From contig NZ_RJZE01000020.1 in assembly GCF_003986935.1 (NCBI RefSeq), positions 96,626-160,625 of the forward strand: a DNA stretch of 64,000 nucleotides, read 5' to 3'. Made by a program: the position numbers and the translations under genes. Shown here one piece after another: positions 45,548-53,869 of the stretch. The notes below the pieces were generated by a model that saw only the letters and a program-made list of their open reading frames with translations, was not told the origin of the DNA and ran no database searches. The stretch's first letter is position 1. Each line of letters opens with the position of its first letter. This stretch comes from Paraburkholderia kururiensis JCM 10599 = LMG 19447. Lineage in GTDB: Bacteria; Pseudomonadota; Gammaproteobacteria; Burkholderiales; Burkholderiaceae.

Positions 45548-46342
45548 TTACGGCTGACCGCCAGGTGCTTCCACTGCCGCTGCCGGTGCTGCTGAAGAAA
45601 GCAGCGCGTCGCTATCGTCCTTGAGTCCGACGCCGGTCAGGCCCAGTCTGCGAGCGTGCGTGAGCAGATAGTGGAGCTTGTGTGCCGCGGCCGCGTAGCT
45701 CAAGCCTTCCGGCCGCACGTTGGAAATGCAGTTGCGTTCGGCGTCGGTACGGCCCACCTTCGGTTCGTAGGTGAGATAGACGCCCAGGCTATCCGGCGAA
45801 CTCAAGCCAGGCCGCTCGCCGATCAACATCACCACGAACTTCGCGCCGAGCAGTTCACCAATCTCGTCGCCCAGTGCCACGCGCGACTGCCGCGCCACGA
45901 TCACCGGCCCGATCGTCCAGTCCGCAAGCTTCGCCTGTACTTCGAGGAAAAGCGGCATCGCCTGCTTTGACGCGGCGAACGCGGAGAGCCCGTCGGCGAT
46001 CACGAATACGACGTCGGGTGCGTCCTCCGCTGCCGCAGTGCGCAGCGTTTCGCGGCTTTCGTCCGAGAGCCGCCGGCCCAGGTCCGGACGGCGCAGATAG
46101 TGTTCGCGATCAGGCGCGGCACTGTGCACATCGAGCGAGACAATGCCGCGCGCGCGCAGCGCATCGTGCAAAGGGCCGGCATCGAACGGCTGATGCACGG
46201 CGTCGCGTGCCTGCGCGTGCGAGAGATTGAAGGCGAGCAGCGGCTGCGTAGGCAGGCTGTTGCCCGCGCGGCCCAACGCGATGCGCGCCTGCGTGAAGCG
46301 CCGCAGCGCCTGCCACGGGTTCTTTTCGAGAAAGTCGCTCAT
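45548..46342 (-). CDS. eutC: Ethanolamine ammonia-lyase small subunit EutC
   Basis: The small subunit of adenosylcobalamin-dependent ethanolamine ammonia-lyase, which splits ethanolamine into acetaldehyde and ammonia. The 264-residue protein shows family blocks ARIALGRAGNSLPT, SHAQARDAVHQPFD, VIADGLSAFA and ERNCISNVRPEGL. ATG at 46342 overlaps the eutB stop in an ATGA, so translation is coupled and the subunits are made in equal amounts. A short Ala/Pro tail (about 18 residues) extends beyond the usual end. Confidence 0.95.
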   Translation of the reverse strand: MSDFLEKNPWQALRRFTQARIALGRAGNSLPTQPLLAFNLSHAQARDAVHQPFDAGPLHDALRARGIVSLDVHSAAPDREHYLRRPDLGRRLSDESRETLRTAAAEDAPDVVFVIADGLSAFAASKQAMPLFLEVQAKLADWTIGPVIVARQSRVALGDEIGELLGAKFVVMLIGERPGLSSPDSLGVYLTYEPKVGRTDAERNCISNVRPEGLSYAAAAHKLHYLLTHARRLGLTGVGLKDDSDALLSSAAPAAAVEAPGGQP

Positions 46343-47733
46343 GCCACGCCCATCCATTCGCTCGCGCCCTCCAGGAGCGGCTGGCGCGGCGACACAGGCA
46401 GCAGCGCGCCGCGCGCGTCGATGATCTGCATGGACTCCAGCCATTCCTCGAACTCGGGCGCACGGCGCAGGCCCAGCACCTCGCGCACGTAGAGCGCGTC
46501 GTGAAACGAGGTGCTCTGATAGTTGAGCATGACGTCGTCCGCGCCGGGAATGCCCATGATGAAGTTGATGCCCGCCACGCCGAGCAGCGTGAGCAGGTTG
46601 TCCATGTCGTCCTGGTCCGCTTCGGCGTGGTTCGTGTAGCAGATGTCGCAGCCCATCGGCACGCCCAGCAGCTTGCCGCAGAAATGGTCTTCGAGCCCCG
46701 CGCGAATGATCTGCTTGCCGTCGTACAGATACTCCGGCCCGATGAAGCCCACCACCGTGTTGGCAAGCAGCGGCCGGAAGCGGCGCGCCACAGCATAGGC
46801 GCGCACTTCGCAGGTCTGCTGGTCCACGCCGGAATGCGCGTTCGCCGAAAGCGCACTGCCCTGCCCGGTTTCGAAATACATCACGTCGTCGCCCACCGTG
46901 CCGCGCTTGAGCGAGAGCGCCGCCTCGTGCGCCTCGGCCAGCAGCGCGAGCGAAATGCCGAAGCTCGCGTTGGCCTTCTCGGTGCCGGCAATGGACTGGA
47001 ACACGAGATCGACAGGCGCGCCCTTTTCGATGGCCGCGATGGAGTTGGTGACGTGCGTCAGCACGCAAGTCTGCGTGGGCACGTTATAGCGCTGGCGGAA
47101 CTCGTCCATCATGACGAGCAGCGTCGTGATGGCGGCGAGGCTGTCCGTAGCGGGATTGATGCCGATCACCGCGTCGCCACAGCCGTACATGAGGCCGTCG
47201 AGCATCGAGGCGGCAATGCCTTTGACGTCGTCGGTGGGATGGTTGGGCTGCAGGCGCACCGACATGCGGCCCGGCAAGCCGATCGTATTGCGAAAGCGCG
47301 TAATCACCGGACGCTTGCGCGCCACGGTAACGAGATCCTGGTTGCGCATGAGCTTCGAAACGGCTGCGACCATCTCCGGCGTGAGGCCGTCGGTAATACG
47401 CAGCAGCGCGTCGGAATCCGTCGTGCCTGAGAGCAGCCAGTTGCGAAAATCGCCCACGGTGAGGTGCGCGATCTCGGCAAACGCCGCTTCGGAATGACCG
47501 TCCATGATGAGGCGCGTGATCTCGTCCTGTTCGTACGGAATCACGGCTTCGTTCAGGAACGTGCGCAGCGGCACCTGGGCCAACGCCATCTTCGCGGCCA
47601 CGCGTTCCTCTTCGCTTGCCGCGGCCACGCCCGCGAGCTGGTCGCCGGAACGCAAGGGGCTCGCCTTCGCGAGCAGCGTCTTCAGGTCGGCGAAGCGATA
47701 GGTGCGTGCGCCGATTGTCTCCGTATAGCTCAT
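46339..47733 (-). CDS. eutB: Ethanolamine ammonia-lyase large subunit EutB
   Basis: The catalytic large subunit, 464 residues. Recognisable blocks: PLRTFLNEAVIPYEQDEITRLI, LPGRMSVRLQPNHPTDDVKGIAASMLDGLMYG and GVPMGCDICYTNHAEADQDDMDNL. GGAG lies 8 bases before ATG 47733 (start MSYTETIGARTY). It sits between the permease and eutC, 76 bases after the permease stop, in the order eat-eutB-eutC. No microcompartment shell genes occur in the window. Confidence 0.96.
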   Translation of the reverse strand: MSYTETIGARTYRFADLKTLLAKASPLRSGDQLAGVAAASEEERVAAKMALAQVPLRTFLNEAVIPYEQDEITRLIMDGHSEAAFAEIAHLTVGDFRNWLLSGTTDSDALLRITDGLTPEMVAAVSKLMRNQDLVTVARKRPVITRFRNTIGLPGRMSVRLQPNHPTDDVKGIAASMLDGLMYGCGDAVIGINPATDSLAAITTLLVMMDEFRQRYNVPTQTCVLTHVTNSIAAIEKGAPVDLVFQSIAGTEKANASFGISLALLAEAHEAALSLKRGTVGDDVMYFETGQGSALSANAHSGVDQQTCEVRAYAVARRFRPLLANTVVGFIGPEYLYDGKQIIRAGLEDHFCGKLLGVPMGCDICYTNHAEADQDDMDNLLTLLGVAGINFIMGIPGADDVMLNYQSTSFHDALYVREVLGLRRAPEFEEWLESMQIIDARGALLPVSPRQPLLEGASEWMGVA

Positions 47734-47809
47734 CGTCTTTGCTCCATCGTGCGAGCGCCGCACACGGGCAAAAGGCCGTGTGCGGCGCCGCGCGCGTCTT
47801 GCGGGTCGC

Positions 47810-49213
47810 TTACTCTTCGAGCAGCGCGTCGGCCGGTGCCGTCTCGCGCTGGCTGCGCGTGGCGAGGAAATACACGTAGCCGAGCGCCATGAACACTGCG
47901 AACACCAACGCCACTTCGAGGTTGAAGTACACCATCGTCGCGAGCGAAATCACGGCGGCAACGAGCGCGAACGCCGGGAAGAACGGGAACAGCGGCGCGC
48001 GGAACGGGCGCTCCATATTCGGGTCCGTACGGCGCAGCTTGAAGAGCGCCAGCATGCTCACGATGTACATGACGATAGCGCCAAACACCGACATCGTCAC
48101 GATGTTCGCCGTAAGCGTCTGGCCGGCGAACTGGATCAGCTCGTCGCTATAGATGGCTGCAATGCCGATCACGCCGCCCGCCAGAATCGCACGATGCGGC
48201 GTCTTGAAGCGCGGATGCACCTTGGCGAGCCACTCGGGCAGATAGCCGGCGCGAGCCAGCGCGAAAATCTGCCGCGAGTAGCCGAGGATGATGCCGTGGA
48301 ACGACGCGACGAGCCCGAACAGACCGAGCCACACGAGCATGTGCATCCAGCCGCTGTGCTCGCCGACGATGTACTTCATGGCTTGCGGCAGCGGGTCGTT
48401 GATGTTGGAGAGCTTGGTCCAGTCGCCCGCGCCGCCGGCGAACACCATCACGCCGATCGCGAGCGCAACGAGCGTCAGAATGCCGGTGACGTACGCAATC
48501 GGAATGGAACGCTTCGGGTTCTTCGCTTCTTCGGCGGCCATGGCCACGCCTTCAATGGCGAGGAAGAACCAGATCGCAAACGGGATGGCTGCGAACATGC
48601 CGTGAAACGCGCCCATGCTGAAGTGATCGGCGCCGGCCCAGCCGCCCTTCGTGAAGTTCGACCATTCGAAGCCGGGCGAGACCACGCCCATGAACACGAA
48701 CAGTTCGAAGATGGCGAGCAGCGTGACGAAAAGCTCGAAGGCGGCCGCTATCTGCACGCCTACGATGTTGAGCGCCATGAAGACAAGGTACGCGCCCATG
48801 GCCGCGTGTTTCGGTTCAAGGCCGGGAAACTGCACGTGCAGATACGCGCCAATGGCGAGCGCAATGGCAGGCGGTGCGAACACAAACTCCACAAGTGTCG
48901 CGGCCCCCGCGATGTAGCCGCCCACCGGACCGAACGCGTGCCGCGCGTACGCGAACGGGCCGCCGGCATGCGGAATCGACGTGGTGAGTTCCGTGAAGCT
49001 GAAAATGAAGGTGGTGTACATCGCGGCGATGAAGATCGCCGTTACGACGAAACCCAGTGTGCCGGCGCTCGCCCAGCCATAGCTCCAGCCGAAATACTCG
49101 CCGGAAATGACGAGCCCCACCGCGATGCCCCACAGCTGCCACGTGCCCAGCGTCTGCTTCAGCTCATGATGCGTGACTTGCCCTACATGCTGGCCCTTCG
49201 ACTCTGCTTTCAT
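47810..49213 (-). CDS. Ethanolamine permease (APC family)
   Basis: A 467-residue amino acid-polyamine-organocation family permease with about twelve hydrophobic helices; recognised by the start HHELKQTLGTWQLWGIAVGLVISGEYFGWSYGWA and by the eut context. It imports ethanolamine across the inner membrane. ATG at 49213 has GGGGAG at 6 bases; a longer start adds 12 residues. It is the first gene of the operon permease-eutB-eutC. Confidence 0.9.
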   Translation of the reverse strand: MKAESKGQHVGQVTHHELKQTLGTWQLWGIAVGLVISGEYFGWSYGWASAGTLGFVVTAIFIAAMYTTFIFSFTELTTSIPHAGGPFAYARHAFGPVGGYIAGAATLVEFVFAPPAIALAIGAYLHVQFPGLEPKHAAMGAYLVFMALNIVGVQIAAAFELFVTLLAIFELFVFMGVVSPGFEWSNFTKGGWAGADHFSMGAFHGMFAAIPFAIWFFLAIEGVAMAAEEAKNPKRSIPIAYVTGILTLVALAIGVMVFAGGAGDWTKLSNINDPLPQAMKYIVGEHSGWMHMLVWLGLFGLVASFHGIILGYSRQIFALARAGYLPEWLAKVHPRFKTPHRAILAGGVIGIAAIYSDELIQFAGQTLTANIVTMSVFGAIVMYIVSMLALFKLRRTDPNMERPFRAPLFPFFPAFALVAAVISLATMVYFNLEVALVFAVFMALGYVYFLATRSQRETAPADALLEE

Positions 49214-49359
49214 CGGAATCTCCCCTGACGTTGCGGCCCGGCGCCCCACGCGGACCGACAGCCTTGGGCGGATAGTAGAAAGCCATAAATCGAGGCGTTA
49301 TCGAAAATCGGCAAAGGTGTGCTGCGCCGCCGTACCGCCGTGTTTTAAGGAGCGGCTGC

Positions 49360-52131
49360 TTACTGCGCGTCGCCCGGCCCTTCGATTTCAGCCTGCGCCT
49401 TGCGATCCACCGCATGACGCCAGCGCGCGCCGAACGTGAGGTTGTGCAGCCAGATGGTGAGTACGCCCATGAACGTTTCGTACGAACCCGCTGCCGCGTA
49501 GGCGATGGGCACATGCAGGAACAGCGGGCCGAGCAGCGCGCCCATCGCGGGCGCCGAATAGGTGCCGAGCGTCAGGCCGAGCCGCGCGGGGTTCACGCCC
49601 ATTGCTTCCTTCATGCCGGCGCGCCACGCTTCGAGCCGCCCTGCGGGCGCGCTCTGGTTCAGCAACGACTCGATGGCCTGCGGGCTGTCCAGTTGCCTCA
49701 TTTGCGCGACGATGCGCTCGCGCTCGGTGCCGTCGGTACCGCATTGTTCGAGTGCCGCGTCCACGATGCGCGCCAGTTCTTCCGGCGAGGGGTTTTCCGC
49801 CGCGAGTGCGTCGAGCCGTTCGCGCGTGGCGGCATCCAGCACAATGCGCTCGGGCAATTTGCCTTCGCGTTCCAGCTTGCGATAGTTGTCCGCGAAGTAC
49901 TTCACCGACATGAGCCCCGTTGCCGCCGAGAGCATCACCGCGCCCGTGGAAAACAACGCGCCGCCCGCGTGATCGCCCACCGTGTGCGAGACCTCGTCGA
50001 TGGAATTCGCGGCGAACAGCGCTAGCACCGCGACAGGCGCGAGCGTGGCGATGCGCTTGCGCATCTCGTCGTTGCTCATACCTGCGCCGCGCAACGCGGA
50101 AAGTTCGGCGCCTTCGGCCATCACGTCGTCCGCGGAGGCGGCGAGGAACTTCGCAAAGCCGCCCATGTGCAGCGCGTCCTGCACGACTTCCACCGTGGGC
50201 GCCATGACGGCAAGCGACGTGAGAATGGCGCGCGCGCCTTCGGAGGTGCGATTCGCGTCGTCGGCACTCAGGCGCCGCAACGCGTACTCGCGGCCGAACG
50301 TGTCCGCGAGCAGCGTGTCGAGCCATGCGACGTCGGCCTGCGTGCGCGCATCGTGCTCGCCGCCGGACGCAGAAACGCTCAGCACGTCCGACGAAAAATC
50401 GCGAATGAGGTTGATTGGCGTGTCGAAGTCTTCGTCGTCGGCGAGCGCACCGCTCGACATCTGCGCGAGGACCGCGCCGCGAAAACCGTCTCGCGCCTGT
50501 GGGCCTGCTTTTTCGAGCGCGCGGCCCAACTGCTTGCCGCTCTCTTCACGCAGGCGTTCGAGGTCGCTCTCCAGCACCTTCGGGCGCGTACCCGCGCGCA
50601 CGAGCCCCGGCAACCACGTCGTGACGAACTTGTGCTGCGAATGCGTCGCAACGTGGCGGATCGCGTCGAGCACAGCGTCCGGCGTCTGCGAGCAACGCAC
50701 GAGATGCAGCGTGGCGCCCTGTGCATAGAGGCGTTCTACGATCTGTGCGGCCTCTGGATACATTTCAACGAGCGCCGCCATTTCCGTGGGCATTTCATCG
50801 CTGTCAGCATCAAACGATTCACGCTCGAAGTGAGCCTCGACGAATTCCTCGGCCTCGGGTCCGCTCGTCACGCCGAGCGCATTCCACCGCTCGCGGCGCG
50901 TCTGCAACGCCTCGCGAGCTTGCTGCGGCAGCGCGACCAGCACGTCGGCGGGTACGTTGAGCATGTGGCCGGCGTCGAACGACGTTTCGTGCTCGCCGTC
51001 GCGCGTTGCGATCTTGAAAGCGCGTGTCCATGCGGGACCACCCGACGCTTCATGCACCACGTGCAGGCCCGCACGCTGCTGCGGCGTCAGTGCGCCGACC
51101 CAGTCCGAAAGCGCATTGCGTTGTCCCCACTCGTCGTGCTCCCAGACGGCGCGCTCGTGCAGATGCGAGACCACGTCTTTCACGCGCTCGTCGCAACTCT
51201 TCATGCGCGGCATGACGCGACGCACGGTGTCGGCGCTGCGGCGAAAAAACGGTGCGCGTTCGTAGCCGAGCACGTACGCGATGTCGCGCGCGGAAAGCTT
51301 CACCTCGGCAGCATTGGCAGTAGAAAGCAATGTGATTGCGCGGCCCAGTTCTTCGCGGCCGGCAGCGGTATCGAAGGGCGGCGATGAAGGCGTGGGCAGA
51401 GCCTGCGGCTCGTGTGCCTCGTCTTCATCCTCGTCGCGCGAGCCACCAGCGATGGGAAATATCGGGCCGCGTGCGCCGGCGCCGATGGCGGCGAGACCGG
51501 TGCGCGGATCGATTGCGGTGTAACCCTTCGGCAAGCCGGTGTTCGCGTCGGCTTCGATCAGCGCGTAACGCGTCGTTCCGCTCGCTGCGTCGTAGCGCAT
51601 TGCGAGGTAGGCGTCGGTGCCCGCCGGCTTCACGAACTCGCCGCCGCCCGGCGCGGCGATACGCGCTTCCTTGCCGACCGCATAGCCCAGGCTCGATAGA
51701 CGGACCATCGGCACGGTGCCCTGCTCATCGAGCAACGCACGGTTGGCGGCAGCACTTTCGCGCAACCGTGTGGCCCCCGTCCCGGAGGACGAAACGCTCG
51801 CACTGTTGGCCGCCATGCTGACGAAATGCGTGAGAACAGGGGCTGGCTGTGGTGGTTTTGACCTGCTCGAGAGCGTGGCTGGCAACGCAGACGTGCGCCG
51901 AAGCGCTGAGGGCGCGTTCGCTGACCCCGCTTCTGCAACGTCCACCCCTCGCCCAACCGATTCACCATCGCGCTGGCCGCGCGGACTTGGGCCGAGCGCC
52001 GAAAGCCCGGCGCCGGCCGCAGGCCGAGACATCGGCGCGGGCGGGGTGGCGCCGCCTCCCTTTGCGGGGAGGTTGCTATTGTTCTGCACCCCAACATTTT
52101 TTGCGGCATCGCCGCCCGAAGTCACTTTCAC
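49360..52131 (-). CDS. Large candidate type III-secreted protein, unknown family
   Basis: A 923-residue protein that I do not recognise. The first 110 residues are Gly/Ser/Pro/Ala-rich and disordered, as in type III substrates. The middle is helical and acidic (DEDEDEAHE near residue 225). Hydrophobic segments lie in the C-terminal third (LAPVAVLALFAANSI, STGAVMLSAATGLMSV, YSAPAMGALLGPLFLHVPIAYAAAGSYETFMGVLTIWLHNL), suggesting membrane insertion. GTG at 52131 has AAGGA at 7 bases. It follows the harpin-like gene and shares its hrpII promoter. An effector or translocon role is inference. Confidence 0.6.
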   Translation of the reverse strand: MKVTSGGDAAKNVGVQNNSNLPAKGGGATPPAPMSRPAAGAGLSALGPSPRGQRDGESVGRGVDVAEAGSANAPSALRRTSALPATLSSRSKPPQPAPVLTHFVSMAANSASVSSSGTGATRLRESAAANRALLDEQGTVPMVRLSSLGYAVGKEARIAAPGGGEFVKPAGTDAYLAMRYDAASGTTRYALIEADANTGLPKGYTAIDPRTGLAAIGAGARGPIFPIAGGSRDEDEDEAHEPQALPTPSSPPFDTAAGREELGRAITLLSTANAAEVKLSARDIAYVLGYERAPFFRRSADTVRRVMPRMKSCDERVKDVVSHLHERAVWEHDEWGQRNALSDWVGALTPQQRAGLHVVHEASGGPAWTRAFKIATRDGEHETSFDAGHMLNVPADVLVALPQQAREALQTRRERWNALGVTSGPEAEEFVEAHFERESFDADSDEMPTEMAALVEMYPEAAQIVERLYAQGATLHLVRCSQTPDAVLDAIRHVATHSQHKFVTTWLPGLVRAGTRPKVLESDLERLREESGKQLGRALEKAGPQARDGFRGAVLAQMSSGALADDEDFDTPINLIRDFSSDVLSVSASGGEHDARTQADVAWLDTLLADTFGREYALRRLSADDANRTSEGARAILTSLAVMAPTVEVVQDALHMGGFAKFLAASADDVMAEGAELSALRGAGMSNDEMRKRIATLAPVAVLALFAANSIDEVSHTVGDHAGGALFSTGAVMLSAATGLMSVKYFADNYRKLEREGKLPERIVLDAATRERLDALAAENPSPEELARIVDAALEQCGTDGTERERIVAQMRQLDSPQAIESLLNQSAPAGRLEAWRAGMKEAMGVNPARLGLTLGTYSAPAMGALLGPLFLHVPIAYAAAGSYETFMGVLTIWLHNLTFGARWRHAVDRKAQAEIEGPGDAQ

Positions 52132-52200
52132 GCTGGATTCCTTACTGATGGTCGGGTGGTATGTCGCGACGTCTGCCTGCCGCGCGAATGCAACGCGGCC

Positions 52201-52226
52201 CGCGTGACGCCTCCATGCGTCACGCG
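52201..52226. repeat. 10-bp perfect hairpin between the harpin-like and the large secreted-protein genes
   Basis: CGCGTGACGC and GCGTCACGCG separated by six bases. It lies in the 156-base gap within the likely operon and lacks a T tract, so it may be an RNA-processing or attenuation structure rather than a full terminator. Confidence 0.55.
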
Positions 52227-52287
52227 AGCCGCCTCATGCACGCTCACCAGCCAAGCGGCAGGTGCGATGGCGCTGTGCCGGCAGACG

Positions 52288-52878
52288 TCAGAAATCGTTC
52301 TGCTGGTTCAGATCGCCGGCGCTCACGGTCACGTCGGACGACGAGAACGTGACGTTGCCGCCGTCGCCCGTCTGGCCCTTCACCGCATGGCCCGACAGCA
52401 TCGCGAGCGGATTGCCGCCGTCCTGCAGGCGCTCGATCTCTTTCGTCGCGCCGGAATTCAGCGTGACGTTGCCTTGCGAATCGATCACGCCCACCGAATC
52501 TCCGCTCTTGTTGTACAGGTTCCCGTTCGAGTCTTCCTGTAGATGCAGTGCCTCGCCACCGGCCTTCGAATTGATCTTCACGTCGTGCAAGCCCTGCCCG
52601 TTCGGTGCTCCGGTGCCGGTGGTGGACGGCTGGCCCGTGAAGTTGACCGGCGTGTACGGCGACGGAGACTGGCCTGTCGTGCTCGCGCCGCCCTGCTGCG
52701 GGAACTGCCCGGTATTCGGCTGATTGGTGGGCGTGCTCGCGCTGTTGCTGTCGGCGAGCAGCTTCTCGATGTCCTGAAGAATTTCTTCGGTGAAGCCTGC
52801 ATTGTTCGACGCGCCGGTCTCGAAGGACGGTTGCGTTTGCGAATTCAGATATTGGGTTGTGATGGAGTTCGTGCTCAT
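52288..52878 (-). CDS. Harpin-like type III-secreted protein
   Basis: A 196-residue acidic, heat-stable-type protein: rich in Gly, Ser, Thr, Asn and Gln, with no cysteine and no tryptophan, and no signal peptide. These are harpin properties. The N terminus (NSITTQYLNSQTQPSF) leads into a Gln/Pro/Thr-rich middle and a C-terminal beta-like part (SAGDLNQQNDF). ATG at 52878 gives this length; the longer frame to 53103 has an implausible Cys-rich leader. An exact hrpII promoter lies 93 bases upstream. The name is a call on composition and context, not on family match. Confidence 0.55.
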   Translation of the reverse strand: MSTNSITTQYLNSQTQPSFETGASNNAGFTEEILQDIEKLLADSNSASTPTNQPNTGQFPQQGGASTTGQSPSPYTPVNFTGQPSTTGTGAPNGQGLHDVKINSKAGGEALHLQEDSNGNLYNKSGDSVGVIDSQGNVTLNSGATKEIERLQDGGNPLAMLSGHAVKGQTGDGGNVTFSSSDVTVSAGDLNQQNDF

Positions 52879-52970
52879 GGAGATCTCGCAAAGGTTGACA
52901 CAGTGGGTCAGCAAGACAAACCAGACAATGAAAGACAGGCGGCCCGCGCACGGACAACGCCCCATCGCAT

Positions 52971-53031
52971 AGCGTAGAAACTGCCTGTGGCAAAGCGGTG
53001 CGCAACGCGAAGCCAGGTTTTGCGCTGCGAA
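52971..53031 (-). promoter_or_regulatory. hrpII/PIP promoter of the harpin-like operon
   Basis: On the minus strand TTCGC (53031-53027), 15 bases, TTCGC (53011-53007), 30 bases, then TACGCT (52976-52971). This matches the HrpB/HrpX-type consensus TTCGB-N15-TTCGB-N30-32-YANNNT at every constrained position. The rest of 52879-53259 is the divergent promoter region. Confidence 0.85.
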
Positions 53032-53111
53032 ACGTTTGATGCAGGCACGAGAGCAAGTGCCGCTCATTGCGGCCATACCTTCCATGCCGCATCGCGCATC
53101 CAATGCATCGA

Positions 53112-53172
53112 TTCGTTCGCGCGTGCGCGTCTTCGCATGTCATACGCCAGCAACGCATCTCAGCAAGAGAAT
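53112..53172 (+). promoter_or_regulatory. hrpII/PIP promoter of hrpB1
   Basis: TTCGT (53112-53116), 15 bases, TTCGC (53132-53136), 30 bases, then GAGAAT (53167-53172), which misses the consensus YANNNT only at its first base. It reads toward hrpB1, whose ATG is at 53260. Confidence 0.78.
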
Positions 53173-53259
53173 CGGGAACCGGCCTTGCGGACAGGCTGTG
53201 CAGGCGTGCGCATGTACGCTGGCGCACATTCGCGTTTGCCGCATCTGCGCTCACTCACG

Positions 53260-53715
53260 ATGCTCGATATTCAATGCGATCCTGTGGTGCTCGGCGTGCT
53301 GCTCTCGATCTTCGCGACGGGGCTGCGTATCGGCGCACACGCGGAGCTTGAAGACCTGCTTATCGTGTTGCGCCTGCTGCATCCGAAGCAGGCTGCCGTG
53401 GACATCTGCGAGGTGCGTTTGCTGATCGCAAGGCACCGCTGGGTAGATGCTTTGAGGCTGCTGCGGCAAATGGAGGAACAAGGCAACGGTTCGCCCGTGG
53501 TGTGGGCGCTCCAGGGCTGGTGCCTCTACGTGATGCGCGATACGGACTGGCGGCGCTGCGTGTCTGCTGTGCTGCGCGCGGGCGAGCCCACGGCACTCGC
53601 CATTACCGCCCGATTCCTCGAAGTACCCGAGGCCGGCGACGCCACCGCGGAACGCATCGCCGACGCGATGGAGCGCGGCCGCCGCGTCGGCGCACGCCTC
53701 GTGCAGCGCTGGTAA
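53260..53715 (+). CDS. hrpB1: Type III secretion protein HrpB1 (HrpB1/HrpK family)
   Basis: A 151-residue protein of the HrpB1/HrpK family, helical with a tetratricopeptide-like pattern: LGVLLSIFATGLRIGAHAELEDLLIVLRLLHP, RWVDALRLLRQMEEQ and VWALQGWCLYVMRD. The family is found in type III clusters of Ralstonia, Xanthomonas and Burkholderia. ATG at 53260 gives the normal length; a longer frame upstream is a poor leader and overlaps the promoter. It lies alone here, under its own hrpII box and divergent from the harpin-like gene. Confidence 0.78.
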   Translation: MLDIQCDPVVLGVLLSIFATGLRIGAHAELEDLLIVLRLLHPKQAAVDICEVRLLIARHRWVDALRLLRQMEEQGNGSPVVWALQGWCLYVMRDTDWRRCVSAVLRAGEPTALAITARFLEVPEAGDATAERIADAMERGRRVGARLVQRW

Positions 53716-53869
53716 CGCGCGCACGCATCGACATTTCAGCGCTCCCCGCAACGTTGCGCGCTCGCCTTCGCTAGAATCATCCGCGAACGCAGCGCCGTAT
53801 CGCATGCTGCCGATACCGGCATTCACCGCAGCGCATCATTGGTGCACCGCACCGAACGGGGATCCCTCC

